Position numbers and translations under genes: made by a program. 64,000 bases of DNA from Mortierella alpina (taxonomy: Eukaryota > Mortierellomycota > Mortierellomycetes > Mortierellales > Mortierellaceae), in the NCBI GenBank assembly GCA_029449245.1, contig JANATF010000005.1:744001-808000 (forward strand), given 5' to 3'. A model generated the notes under the pieces. That model was given only the letters and a program-made list of their open reading frames with translations, was not told where the DNA came from and did no database searches. Positions 41,384 to 51,966 of the stretch are shown here, in pieces (the stretch's first letter is position 1; the number at the start of each line of letters is the position of its first letter).

Positions 41384-44300
41384 CTAGCCATCTTTTCGAC
41401 TTGCTTCAAACTCGGCCATTGCATTCTTCGCATGCTTTAGTGAGGACTTTGGCTCCCATGTGCAGTCGTCCATGCTGTATCCTTTCCAAGCTACTAGCCA
41501 TTTTGCAGTCCTGCCAAACATTCGAAAATCCAAAATCCTGTCTACTTCATATTCTTCCTCGCCCTCGACCAGTTCTGGAGGTGGTCTGGGAGGTGTGCGG
41601 TGTTCAAATTCTGGGGGTGATGCTGTGTATGGTTTCAGTAGATCGGCGTTGAAGACTGGATGATGCCTCATAGTGGGCGGCAGCTCCAATTTGAAGGCGT
41701 TGTCGTTGATTTTTTCGAGGATCTTGTACGGACCAAGGAACTTGGGCTCGAGTTTCTTGGATGGTCGATTTGCATGCGCGGCAGCGGATATATTCTCTGC
41801 GCTGAGGAAGACCATATCGCCTACAGCGAAAGGAACGGGTCTCCTAGACTTGTCAGCCTGAGCTTTTTGTCTGTTCTGGGCGTCGATGATCGTGTCCTGG
41901 GCTTGTGCCAAGGCGGCGGCTTGAGAGTCGATAAAATCCGACACTGACGGAACGTTTGTAGCAGGTGGCTTCAAGAGGGCAGTTGGGACGAGTGGGTCAT
42001 GTCCATAGTTGAGTAAAAAAGGGGAGAATCCTGTCGAGGCGTTGATGGAGTTGTTGTAAGCGAACTCCATCATGGGAAGAAGCAGATCCCAATCTTTCTG
42101 GTTGTAGGAGATGTATGACCTCAGCATCTCTTCCAGGGTCCGGTTGGCACGTTCGGTTTGTCCGTCCGATTGAGGATGATAGGCAGTGGACATGTTCAAC
42201 TTGGTACCCATCAGCTCAGTCAACTTGGCCCAGAACTTGCCAGTGAATCGAGTGTCCCTGTCCGAAATAATGGCTCGCGGCATGCCATGTAGACGGAAGA
42301 CGTGGTCAAAAAAGAGGCGGGCCACGTCGGCAGCGGAGTCCGTGGTATGGCTGGCACAGAAATGTACTTGCTTTGATAATTTGTCCACAAACACGGTGAT
42401 GGCATCAAAGGCGCGGGCTGTTTTGGGGAGCTTGACAATAAAATCCATCGAGATAGTGTCCCAACGTTGACTAGGGACCTCGAGAGGTTTGAACAGTCCG
42501 GCGGGTCGTTGTAGCAAGGGTTTGTTCCGCTGGCATTGCTCGCAGGAGGCGACATAGTTCCTGACGTCGCGTGCCATACGGGGCCAGTAGAAGTTACGGC
42601 GCATGTTGTGGTACGTCTTGTCAGATCCAAGATGACCAGCCAAAGGGGAATCATGAGAATCATGAAGAAGAGTGGAACGTATCTTAGTGTCTGCTGGGAT
42701 ACACAGGCGAGTGGTGCCTTTGGTATTGATCCAAAGCAATTCATCAAATACAAAGTGGCGATCTGACGGACTTGCCTGCCGGCAGCTTTCGTAGAGTGGA
42801 CCCAGGACAGAGTCAACTGGGTAACACGCAATCAGGCGCTGCCGAATACCTGGGTCCAATTGGATGTTCATGGAGTTGATCTGACATGGTGTGGGATCCG
42901 GCACCTTATGGTCAGGTCTCCGAGAAAGCGCGTCTGAGACGATGTTGTCTTTTCCGGGCTTGTACTTGAATACAAAGTCATACTCTTGCATAAGTTCCAT
43001 CCACCGGGCTTGTCTTCGAGTCAGGTTGGGCTGCGTGGGAAAGTGTTGAAGAGTGGCATGGTCGGTATAGACGATGAAGTGAGAGCCGTCTAAATAAAAA
43101 CGCCAGGTCTTGAGTGCGTGTACTACGGCCAGAAGTTCCTGTTCATGCGTCGGGTAGTTTTGCTCCGCTGGGCTCAGTTTACGAGATGTGAAGGCGACAG
43201 GTCGTGAAACGCCATTGCCATCGATCTGGAATAGGACAGCGCCAATCGCAAACCCAGACGCATCCGTTTCGACAGCAGTAGACAATGCGGGGTCAAAGAT
43301 TCGAAGGACTGGAGCCGTAGTCACTGCTGCCTTCAGGGCTACGAATGCGTCCTGTTGGGCCTGGGTCCAGACGAAGGGTGTATCTGAGCCTAGCAGAGCA
43401 GTGAGAGGAAGAGCCAAGTCGGCATAACGATCAATATACCGATGATAAAAGTTGGTCAAGCCTAGGAACTGCATGACATGTCGTTGAGTGGAAGGGACTG
43501 GCCACTCCCTGATGGCTTTGACGAGTCCAGCGTTCGTTTTGATGCCGTCCTTGGATATGATGTGGCCCAAAAACTCGGTCTCGTCCTGCATGAACGAGCA
43601 CTTGGATAGTTTGCAGAACAAGCCGGCCTTGCGGAGAAGCGTCAGCACTCGTCTAATGTCTCGGAGGTGGTCCTTCTTATTATCAGAGTAGATTAAAATA
43701 TCATCCAAATAAAGAACTAGACACTTGTCCAGCACAGGGTCCATGACGGTGCGCATCATCGTCGAGAAGGCTGCTGGCGCGTTGGTCAGTCCAAAAGGTA
43801 CAACATTGAATTCGTAGTGACCGTAGCGAGTTCGGAATGCTGTCTTGTGTGTGTCTTCAGGGTGGACACGCATCTGATGGTATCCTGATAGCAAATCCAA
43901 CTTTGTGAAATATCGAGCAGTCCTGAACCTGTCGATCAGCTCATCGATCCTTGGTAACGGGTGCCGATTTTTCCTTGTGATCTTGTTCAACCCTCGGTAG
44001 TCCACACACATTCTGAGCGTTCCATCCTTTTTCTTGACGAAGAGCACTGGGGCTCCGTATGGAGAAGTGCTAGGGGAAATGAGACCCTTCTTCAAAAGAC
44101 CTGTTAATTGCTTTTTAATTTCGTCCAACTCAGCAATGGACATGCGTATGACAGGGCGAACAGGAGGGTCGGCGAACGGATCTGTTTCAATGCGCATACT
44201 ATCTCCGCGGTCTGGTGGGAGACCATCGGGTAGTTCAGTTGGAAAGACATCTGGAAATTCCACCTTCACAATTTTGCGTACTTCCTCGGGAAGGTCTGGT

Positions 44301-44571
44301 TCCTGGAGAGGCGGGGCCATGGAGAGTTTGACTTGAGGTAAGAATACCGAGTTGGCAGGGTCCGAAGCAATGGTGACGAGGTGGAGGGCCGAAATCGTCT
44401 GGCATGTTTTGGGTAAGGGCTTGTTGTATCCAGTGCAATCCCAAAAAACAGGGGCGTCCTGGTGTAAGAACCGTAGGGTGTTCGTGCGCCAGTTGATGAT
44501 TGGATTGACCTCTGTTAACCAGGGTTTGCCAAGGATGAGATCGTACTTTTGCAGGTTATACACGATAGCAG
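41384..44571 (-). pseudogene. Pol of element D, part 2 (reverse transcriptase to chromodomain)
   Basis: About 1060 residues, the continuation of the pol begun at 50571. It starts in YNLQKYDLILGKPW directly at the E insertion. Reverse transcriptase (KKKDGTLRMCVDYRG, LYLDDILIYS), RNase H (YTDHATLQHF), integrase (GHLGSDKT...CEQCQRNK, GQTERANR) and chromodomain (YEVDRILDFR...AWKGYSMDDCTWEP) are all present without stops. Removing E with one AGCAG copy restores the frame. Confidence 0.88.
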
Positions 44572-44723
44572 TGCAACGGATTGCAGTGACCTTGCGTCAC
44601 CTTGGCTGCGCCCAGTACTAGAAGTTTCTAGATCTAGTCCTAGGCACATAAATAGAGACACCCGTCGAGCCCTGGCTCGACGGCCAATAAACGATCCCCT
44701 TCTTCACTTTACCTATTGTTGCA
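44572..44723 (+). repeat. 5' LTR of element E
   Basis: 152 bp. It contains inverted GTCGAGCC/GGCTCGAC (near 44667-44685), a short hairpin. Confidence 0.93.
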
Positions 44724-44724
44724 T

Positions 44725-44737
44725 TGGTAGCAAAGGT
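44725..44737 (+). promoter_or_regulatory. tRNA primer-binding site of element E
   Basis: TGGTAGCAAAGGT, one base after the LTR, matches the sites in C and D. Confidence 0.75.
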
Positions 44738-44756
44738 GAAGCGAACCACCGACCCC

Positions 44757-44850
44757 TCCGAACCACTGACCCACTGAACCACTGAACCACTGACCCACTG
44801 AACCACTGAACCCCAGACCCCTCTGAACCATTGAACCCCTGACACCAAGA
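44757..44850 (+). repeat. CCACTGAAC/CCACTGACC tandem repeats in the E leader
   Basis: The gag leader is made of degenerate 10-base units (AACCACTGA, CCCACTGA). Element C has CCCTGACC-type repeats in the same place. Confidence 0.75.
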
Positions 44851-44852
44851 CC

Positions 44853-45815
44853 ATGGCCACCATCGATGAGGTTATGAACCAGCTGCAGAGGCTCAACCTC
44901 GCCACCGACAGCGACAGGAGAACCGCCCGAGAACAACTCCAAGCACTCTATACCAATGCCTCGCAGAGGCAAGTCACCTACAAGGCACCCCGCCCACAAG
45001 TCTTCACTGGCGGCAGGAACGCGCTGGCAACCCGCGACTGGCTCGAGACGATGGAATGTTACTGCAAACGAAGCAACGTGCCACCCACAGGCTGGACCGA
45101 GGCGGCTGTCGACCATCTTCGAGGAACAGCACGCACATGGTTCCGACTTTCGGGCCTTGAGACATCCGCCAACTGGGACACCTTCAAGACCGAGTTCACG
45201 AAGGAGTTCAAACCCTCCGATCATAAGCAGGCTATCATCAGAGAGCTGCGTGAGCTGCGCCAAACCGGCTTGAAAAACATTGATGCCTACATCAACCGTT
45301 TCCGAGATCTTGCCCTACAACTCGACGACCCCTCGGACACCATGTTGCGAGAATACTTCATCCAAGGGCTGATCACTGACACGCAACTCCAGGTCCAACT
45401 TGCCAACCCCCCGACCTGGCAGGAGGCCATCAGTGTGGCAGAACGCATCAACGCTGTCTTCGTCAGCGTGCGTCACAAAACCAAGACTGACTTCATGCCA
45501 ACCCATACCCCAAACCCCAGTAACAAGGACCAACCGGACTTGCCACCAGGCGAGCCCATGGATGTGGACCACCTGAGTGCCTTCCTCGCCAGCATGGCCA
45601 ACACTTTCAAGCGAAACAAGACCTCGTATTCCCCCCGCAAGCCTTTACCGAAACTGACCCCCGCCGACCGCGAGCACCTCCGCCGCATTGGCGCCTGCTT
45701 CCGCTGCCGCAAGGTGGGCCACATGGCCGACAGGTGCCGCGACTCTGGCCTGAACCTACACGCCATCGAGACTCAAGCCGAACCCGAGTCGGGAAACGAC
45801 CAGGGCGAGGCTTGA
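44853..45815 (+). CDS. Gag of element E
   Basis: 320 residues. A short N-terminal helix precedes the retrotransposon gag core (about 45-200; TRDWLETMECYC, TWFRLSGLE, NIDAYINRFRDL). The C-terminal zinc knuckle is CFRCRKVGHMADRC, with regular C-x2-C-x4-H-x4-C spacing. Its end overlaps the pol frame. Confidence 0.9.
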   Translation: MATIDEVMNQLQRLNLATDSDRRTAREQLQALYTNASQRQVTYKAPRPQVFTGGRNALATRDWLETMECYCKRSNVPPTGWTEAAVDHLRGTARTWFRLSGLETSANWDTFKTEFTKEFKPSDHKQAIIRELRELRQTGLKNIDAYINRFRDLALQLDDPSDTMLREYFIQGLITDTQLQVQLANPPTWQEAISVAERINAVFVSVRHKTKTDFMPTHTPNPSNKDQPDLPPGEPMDVDHLSAFLASMANTFKRNKTSYSPRKPLPKLTPADREHLRRIGACFRCRKVGHMADRCRDSGLNLHAIETQAEPESGNDQGEA

Positions 45816-48800
45816 TCCAGGCCAGACTCGCCCAGGCACCACCCTGCCCACGTTGCCTGGACAGTGCGCGAGGATCCCCACGCGAGACACCTGTAGTTCC
45901 TCAACAAAATAAAGTTGTCTCTACTCCATCCTCCATCGCCTCGCTCGCTGCACATGACCCCACCACTCCTCTGACATCATCATCCCCAACCCCATTCGTC
46001 ACTCCCCCTCTGACATCATCACCAACAACTCCATCCGACTCCTCATTCAACCAACCTCATTCCACACAACTTCCCCATCCCCTTCCCACATGCACATCCA
46101 CCACCCACCATGACCCTGCCCCCACCCTCGACCCCCCATTGACACCCTCGGACCCCACGCCCCTCACCTCCTCTGCCCTCAAACGCGCCCGTCGCCGTCG
46201 CCAACGCACCGTTCGACTATGCTCCTACGCCACCGCCTTCCAGAACTCGCGCCGCTTGCTCACTTTCATCGGTGCTGTCAATGGCCGCCCAGCCAAGATC
46301 CTCATTGACGGCGGTGCCGAAGGGAACGTAATCAGCTCCAAGTTTTGCTCGGCGAATGCCATTGCTTTGCAGGAGAGCGTGCCCATTCCGGTTGTATTGC
46401 CTAACGGTTCAGCCTCTTTGGCCCATAACGTAGCTGCCATCACACTGGAACGGGACGCCTACAAGGACTCGCTGAACGCCATTGTGTACCCCATGCCCAA
46501 GTACGACCTCATCCTGGGAAAGCCGTGGCTGACTCAGGTGAACCCGAACGTCAACTGGCGGACAAACGACCTACACTTTGAGCACAGTGGTGCACCTGTC
46601 TTCTGGTCCTGCACCGGGTTTGCCTCATCAGCCAGTACCAACAGCATCAACGTCTCGGCATTGCACTTCGTCTCTATCGCCTCCGACCCTGACGCTTCGG
46701 TGTTCTTAGCTCAGGTCAAACTGCCCACCCCTCCTCCGAAGACAGAGGAGCCAGACATGACCGAGGAAGTGCGCCAACTTGTCAAAGTCGAGTTCCCCGA
46801 TGTCTTCCCACCCGAACTACCAGACGGCCCACCACCGGATCGAGGCATGAGCATGCGCATTGAAACGGACCCCTCAGCTGACCCACCTGTGCGCCCGGTT
46901 ATACGCCTCTCCATTGCGGAACTCGACGAACTTCGGAAACAGCTACAGACACTCCTACGCAAAGGATTCATATCTCCAAGCACGTCGCCTTACGGTGCGC
47001 CAGTACTATTTGTGAAAAAGAAGGACGGCAGCCTCCGGATGTGCGTCGATTACAGAGGTCTCAACAAAATCACGAAGAAGAACCGACACCCGCTACCAAG
47101 GATTGACGAGCTGATCGACCGATTCAGGACAGCACGCTGCTTTTCGCGTTTGGATTTAATCTCGGGATATCATCAAATGGCCATCCACCCTGAAGATCGA
47201 CACAAAACAGCATTTCGGACGCGATACGGTCACTACGAATTCAATGTCGTCCCATTCGGCCTGACTAATGCCCCTGCGGCATTCTCGGCCATGATGAGGC
47301 AGGCATTGGAACCAGTCCTGGACAGATGCGTGGTGATCTACTTGGACGATATTTTAATTTACTCCGACGATGATGAACAACACCTCAAGGACCTACGCGC
47401 GGTACTATCCCTCCTACGCAAAGCGGGCCTCTTCGCTAAACTTTCTAAATGCTCGTTTATGCAAGAAGAGACAGAGTTCCTCGGCCACGTTATCTCCAAG
47501 GACGGACTCAAGACCAATGCAGGACTCGTCAAAGCCATCCGAGAATGGCCAGCCCCTACGAGCCGACACGAGGTCATGCAATTTCTCGGGTTAACACAAT
47601 TTTACCACCAATACGTCGATCACTACGCTGATATAGCTCTTCCTCTGACTGCTCTGCTAGGCTCAACAACACCGTTCACATGGGACACACCGCAGCAAAA
47701 GGCTTTCGAGGATCTTAAGAAAGCCGTGACCTCGGCACCGGTACTCCGCATCTTCGATCCAGCCCTCACCACCGGTGTCGAAACAGACGCCTCCGGATTT
47801 GCCATTGGCGCTGTCCTGTTCCAGACCGACCATAATGGTGTGTCCCGGCCGGTTGCCTTCACTTCGAGAAAGTTGAGCCAAGCAGAGCGGAATTACCCAA
47901 CACACGAGCAGGAGCTCTTGGCCGTCGTACATGCCTTAAGGACTTGGAGATACTATCTGGACGGCTCGCACTTCATTGTTTATACCGATCACGCGACCCT
48001 GCAGCATTTTCCAACACAGCCTAATCTCACACGGCGTCAAGCAAGATGGATGGAACTGCTCCAAGAGTACGATTTCACTTTCAAGTACAAGCCCGGCAAG
48101 GATAACATTGTCCCCGATGCGCTCTCTCGCCGCCCCGACCACAAGGAACCAGTCCCGGAGCCGTGCCAAATACACTCACTCGACGTCAATCTCGACCCAG
48201 GCGTACGGCAATGCCTGGTGGAAGGCTACCCTAAGGACCCCATCCTAGGCCCGCTCCACGAAAATTGCCGTCAACAGCAGGCAAGTCACTCCGATCGCTA
48301 TTTCGTCGCAGATGACTTGCTGTGGATCAATGTCGATGGGCAGCAGCGATTATGTATCCCCAAAGATACTGATTTGCGCTCTACAATCTTACACGATGCG
48401 CATGATTCCCCACTGGCCGGCCACCTCGGATTTGAGAAAACATACGACAACCTGCGCCGCACATTCTTCTGGCCCCGGATGGCACGGGATACCAAGGCCT
48501 ATATTGCATCGTGTGAGCAATGCCAACGCAACAAACCCTCCACGCGACACCCGGCAGGTCTTTTCACCCCTCTGGCAATCCCTAGCCAGCGATGGGACAC
48601 TGTCTCAATGGATTTTATCGTTCAGCTCCCCAAGACGGCCCGCAACTTCGATGCAATCACTGTGTTTGTCGACAAGCTCTCGAAACAAGTGCACTTTTGT
48701 GCCAGCCACACCACGGACTCGGCCACGGATGTCGCACGACTTTTCTTCGACCAGATCTTCCGCTTGCACGGCATGCCCCGGGCCATTGTGTCAGATCGAG

Positions 48801-49675
48801 ACTCGCGCTTCACCGGTAAATTTTGGACAGCCTTGACAAAGTTGATGGGTACCAAACTCAACTTTTCCACTGCTTTTCATCCGCAGTCGGACGGCCAGAC
48901 AGAGAGAGCAAATCGGACCCTGGAGGAGATGCTCCGCGCCTATATCTCGTACCACCAGAAGGACTGGGATCTCTGGTTACCAATGATGGAGTTCGCATAC
49001 AATAACTCTGTCAACCCCTCAACTGGATTTTCCCCATTCTTCCTCAACTACGGCCACCATCCCCTGGTACCGTCGTCTCTTCTCAAGCCACCAGCCACCA
49101 ACGTCCCCGCAGTGTCCGAGTTCCTGACAGCCCAAGCATCAGCCCTCTCTCAGGCCAAGGACGCGATCATCGCGGCACAGAACCGCCAGAAGCACTATGC
49201 TGACCAGAAACGACGGCCAGTGCCTTTCGCAGTCGGTGACATGGTCCTCCTCAGCACCGAGCATATATCAGTTGCAGCTCACAAGCAGCGCCCCTCCAAG
49301 AAGTTGGAACCTAAATTTATTGGCCCTTACAAGATCATTGCTCAGGTCAACGACAACGCCTTCGAGCTGGACCTACCACCGGCAATGAAGCAGCACCCTG
49401 TGTTCAACGCCGACCGGTTACGACCCCACACGCCATCACCAAAGGAATTTGGCGAACGATCGCCACCACCGCCACCCCCGGATATCATCGAAGGCGAGGA
49501 AGAGTTCGAGGTAGAGCGCATACTCGACTACGCTGTCTTCAACAAAAAACCGAAGTGGCTCGTCCTCTGGAAAGGTTACCCATTAGAAAGTGCGACTTGG
49601 GAGCCAAAGTCATCCCTAACAAACGCCAAAGATGCTCTCGCCGACTTCGAGGCCTCACGGAAGACGAGGACATGA
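45737..49675 (+). CDS. Pol polyprotein of element E
   Basis: Open frame in -1 relative to gag, overlapping it from about 45734 and running to 49675. A Thr/Pro/Ser-rich spacer precedes the protease (KILIDGGAEGNVIS, D-G-G triplet). Then come reverse transcriptase (KKKDGSLRMCVDYRG, IYLDDILIYS), RNase H (YTDHATLQHF), integrase (GHLGFEKT...CEQCQRNK, GQTERANR) and a canonical chromodomain (FEVERILDYA...LWKGYPLESATWEP). No disabling lesion is seen. The true start of Pol is probably by frameshift within the overlap. Confidence 0.92.
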   Translation, partial: PRLWPEPTRHRDSSRTRVGKRPGRGLIQARLAQAPPCPRCLDSARGSPRETPVVPQQNKVVSTPSSIASLAAHDPTTPLTSSSPTPFVTPPLTSSPTTPSDSSFNQPHSTQLPHPLPTCTSTTHHDPAPTLDPPLTPSDPTPLTSSALKRARRRRQRTVRLCSYATAFQNSRRLLTFIGAVNGRPAKILIDGGAEGNVISSKFCSANAIALQESVPIPVVLPNGSASLAHNVAAITLERDAYKDSLNAIVYPMPKYDLILGKPWLTQVNPNVNWRTNDLHFEHSGAPVFWSCTGFASSASTNSINVSALHFVSIASDPDASVFLAQVKLPTPPPKTEEPDMTEEVRQLVKVEFPDVFPPELPDGPPPDRGMSMRIETDPSADPPVRPVIRLSIAELDELRKQLQTLLRKGFISPSTSPYGAPVLFVKKKDGSLRMCVDYRGLNKITKKNRHPLPRIDELIDRFRTARCFSRLDLISGYHQMAIHPEDRHKTAFRTRYGHYEFNVVPFGLTNAPAAFSAMMRQALEPVLDRCVVIYLDDILIYSDDDEQHLKDLRAVLSLLRKAGLFAKLSKCSFMQEETEFLGHVISKDGLKTNAGLVKAIREWPAPTSRHEVMQFLGLTQFYHQYVDHYADIALPLTALLGSTTPFTWDTPQQKAFEDLKKAVTSAPVLRIFDPALTTGVETDASGFAIGAVLFQTDHNGVSRPVAFTSRKLSQAERNYPTHEQELLAVVHALRTWRYYLDGSHFIVYTDHATLQHFPTQPNLTRRQARWMELLQEYDFTFKYKPGKDNIVPDALSRRPDHKEPVPEPCQIHSLDVNLDPGVRQCLVEGYPKDPILGPLHENCRQQQASHSDRYFVADDLLWINVDGQQRLCIPKDTDLRSTILHDAHDSPLAGHLGFEKTYDNLRRTFFWPRMARDTKAYIASCEQCQRNKPSTRHPAGLFTPLAIPSQRWDTVSMDFIVQLPKTARNFDAITVFVDKLSKQVHFCASHTTDSATDVARLFFDQIFRLHGMPRAIVSDRDSRFTGKFWTALTKLMGTKLNFSTAFHPQSDGQTERANRTLEEMLRAYISYHQKDWDLWLPMMEFAYNNSVNPSTGFSPFFLNYGHHPLVPSSLLKPPATNVPAVSEFLTAQASALSQAKDAIIAAQNRQKHYADQKRRPVPFAVGDMVLLSTEHISVAAHKQRPSKKLEPKFIGPYKIIAQVNDNAFELDLPPAMKQHPVFNADRLRPHTPSPKEFGERSPPPPPPDIIEGEEEFEVERILDYAVFNKKPKWLVLWKGYPLESATWEPKSSLTNAKDALADFEASRKTRT

Positions 49676-49696
49676 TTTTTTTTAGGACGGGGAGGA

Positions 49697-49848
49697 TGCA
49701 ACGGATTGCAGTGACCTTGCGTCACCTTGGCTGCGCCCAGTACTAGAAGTTTCTAGATCTAGTCCTAGGCACATAAATAGAGACACCCGTCGAGCCCTGG
49801 CTCGACGGCCAATAAACGATCCCCTTCTTCACTTTACCTATTGTTGCA
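49697..49848 (+). repeat. 3' LTR of element E
   Basis: 152 bp, identical as read to 44572-44723. Confidence 0.93.
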
Positions 49849-50571
49849 AGCAGAGACGTTGTTCTCATACCCCTGGCGCTCTAAGAGGAAGGAGGCTTGG
49901 TTGTGAGAGAGGGTGGACGAGCCGTTAGGCAGGACAATGGGAATAGGCGTGCTGGGTGTCAAGGTAACATTATTGGCTTTGCAAAAAGAGGAACTTATCA
50001 CATTCCCTTCAGCCCCGCCGTCGATGAGGATTCGAGCGGGGCGACCGTTGACAGCACCAATAAAGGAAAGGAGTCGGCGGGCATGATGGTGTTTGGTGAT
50101 GGTGCCAACAAAGGTGATGTGGCGGCGACCATTGTGCTCTGGGTGGTGAGGCGGTGTGAATGGATGGAGACGGAGTTCTTTGCGACGACGACGACGGAGG
50201 GCCTTGTGGCTACATGTAGTCGTGTTGGTGGCAACGAGTGGGTCAGGGACGGTTGAGTTGGTGGCAACGTGAGACACAGGAACAGGGGTGGTGGGATCAG
50301 GTTGGGACGCGACAGTTGCGGGGGGTGAAGGTGGCTTGGTGGTGAGGGATGGAGGGAATGAGGGAGATGAGGACAGCGAGGGAATGGAGGATGGAGATTC
50401 AGAGGGTGATGGTGGATCAGATGACCTGCGAAGGGTGTGCATGGGGGTGGTCTTGAACACATGAGAGAAGGGAAATATTTTATTGCTACTTAGCTCTGGT
50501 TGAAGACCACGCCCACCGGGGACCAGGGCCCGTGGGGCAGAGGGCTTGCGGGCGAGAATGGCCTGGTTCAA
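49849..50571 (-). pseudogene. Pol of element D, part 1 (spacer and protease)
   Basis: About 241 codons from the gag stop to the E insertion. A Pro/Ser/Thr-rich spacer is followed by the protease with RILIDGGAEGNVIS (D-G-G triplet), ending at NVSA. It continues in frame at 44566. The gag stop TGA overlaps the first pol codon (TTGA), giving a -1 relation. Confidence 0.88.
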
Positions 50572-51593
50572 TTCTCGCCCATGGCTTTTCCCGCGTCGTC
50601 GTCTGTCGTCTCCATCTCCACACTATTCACGTTGTAAGCAGTGTAAGGGGCGTTGTTGCAGTTGGCGACAATGTGTCCTCTTCGGCGGCATTTGAAGCAA
50701 CCGCCGATCTTGATCAGTCGTGCTTTCTCTTGGGGGGTTAGTTTGGACAGGGGGCGGCGCATGGTGCGCATGTTGGCAACGTAAGTCGGGTTCTGGTTCA
50801 GTGTCTGGTTGAGGCGCTCGATGTGATTGAGCACGGTGGTGAGGGTATCCACCTCCATAGCGGTTGTTGTCGTGGTCGTGGTTGGAGCCGGGGTGGGGGT
50901 CGTGGTGGGGCCATTGGGGTGCAGGATGGCGTGCACGATGGCAGCTTGGTGCACGGCCTGTTCCATTGTCTCGGGCTGGCGTAAGCGCACCTCCTTGCTT
51001 GTCTCAGGCTCTAGCCCAGTCGTGTAGATGTACAAAGCCGTCTGTGCATCCATGGTGGGGATCAGGCGTAGAAGTCTGCGAAACTTGTGCGTATACTCGT
51101 TTACGCTGAGACCCTTTTGACGCAAATTGTTCAACTCCTGGCGTGCTGCAGCCACGGCATTGGGTGGTGTATGGTAAGCGGTGAAAGCCTTTTCAAAGGC
51201 TTCCCAAGTGGAGTCGAGCTTTAGCCCTGAAGACCTCCACCAAGCCTTGGCCTCGCTCTCGAGGTTCACCGCGGTGTACTTGACCCAGGAATCGCGGTGG
51301 AGGTCGACGATGGAGAAGTATTCCTCCTGATTATCGATGAAATTTAAGCATGCGTCCGCGTCGATGGCACCGGTATACGGCTTGGGTTTCGTGGGCTTGA
51401 GGACAGTGGCCAAGGTCCGAGCCTCGTCGTTGCGGACAAGGCGTGCTTGATCTTGGGCGTTCAGCGAGGTAGCGGGCTGGGGTTGGGCAGCAGAGACCGC
51501 GTTCGCGACGTGGGTGGCGATACGTGCGACTGTATCTTCACTCAATTGTAAATCGGCGGTTGAGTTCGTGAGGCTGCTGTCTTGATCAGCCAT
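50568..51593 (-). CDS. Gag of element D
   Basis: 341 residues from the ATG of MADQDSS (the frame is open upstream, but without ATG). Retrotransposon gag core about 70-220 (WWRSSGLKLD, VNEYTHKFRRL), then a Thr/Pro-rich linker and a zinc knuckle CFKCRRRGHIVANC near 310. Intact, although the downstream pol is interrupted. Confidence 0.88.
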   Translation of the reverse strand: MADQDSSLTNSTADLQLSEDTVARIATHVANAVSAAQPQPATSLNAQDQARLVRNDEARTLATVLKPTKPKPYTGAIDADACLNFIDNQEEYFSIVDLHRDSWVKYTAVNLESEAKAWWRSSGLKLDSTWEAFEKAFTAYHTPPNAVAAARQELNNLRQKGLSVNEYTHKFRRLLRLIPTMDAQTALYIYTTGLEPETSKEVRLRQPETMEQAVHQAAIVHAILHPNGPTTTPTPAPTTTTTTTAMEVDTLTTVLNHIERLNQTLNQNPTYVANMRTMRRPLSKLTPQEKARLIKIGGCFKCRRRGHIVANCNNAPYTAYNVNSVEMETTDDDAGKAMGEN

Positions 51594-51710
51594 CAGGGGA
51601 AATCGGTGGGGGGTTTCAAGGTCTGGGGAATAGGTTCTGGGGGGAAGAAAGTCAAGGTTGAGAATCAGAGGGTGCCTAGTCAATGGTGTCTGGGTGGATC
51701 GAAACTGATT

Positions 51711-51723
51711 CCTTTGCTACCAA
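51711..51723 (-). promoter_or_regulatory. tRNA primer-binding site of element D
   Basis: Minus-strand TTGGTAGCAAAGG directly inside the 5' LTR, the same primer type as C and E. Confidence 0.75.
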
Positions 51724-51966
51724 TGCAACAAGAGGAGGTCAGGGTGTGTGGGGTTATATGATATTTAATAAGGAAGGCAAAGTCTGCCTGATTATTGGGG
51801 TGAGGGTAAGGACTATATATACAAATGTAGAAGTAGTGCCTGATCTAGTGTCTGCGCTCCATTGATAGTAGAGAAAGGCATCTTGATCGACAGCGCAGTA
51901 TTATCGGTGAGTGCTTCCTGCTACTGCCATGTGGATACTACTATACAGTAGTGCTATACTGTTGCA
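51724..51966 (-). repeat. 5' LTR of element D
   Basis: 243 bp with a TATATATAG motif; partner of 41116-41358. Confidence 0.92.

Larger units (their letters stand above)
44572..49848 (+). mobile_element. LTR retrotransposon E (Ty3/gypsy chromovirus), inserted in D
   Basis: It has 152-bp LTRs reading identical (44572-44723, 49697-49848; TGCAACGG...TTGTTGCA), target duplication AGCAG at 44567-44571 and 49849-49853, primer site TGGTAGCAAAGG at 44725 and a polypurine tract ending GGACGGGGAGGA. Gag and pol are intact. Confidence 0.95.
41116..51966 (-). mobile_element. LTR retrotransposon D (Ty3/gypsy chromovirus), carrying element E
   Basis: 243-bp LTRs at 41116-41358 and 51724-51966 have TGCAAC...GTTGCA ends and differ at about three positions. 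The primer site is TTGGTAGCAAAGG (one spacer base after the 5' LTR) and the polypurine tract is ACGGGAAGGA. No target duplication is seen: the outer flanks read TGTTT and GCCAT. Element E (44572-49848) lies in its pol gene. Confidence 0.92.

Noticed and set aside
49996-50462. Pro/Ser-rich 154-codon frame overlapping the D protease region
   Set aside because: Shadow of the pol spacer in another frame; no independent support.
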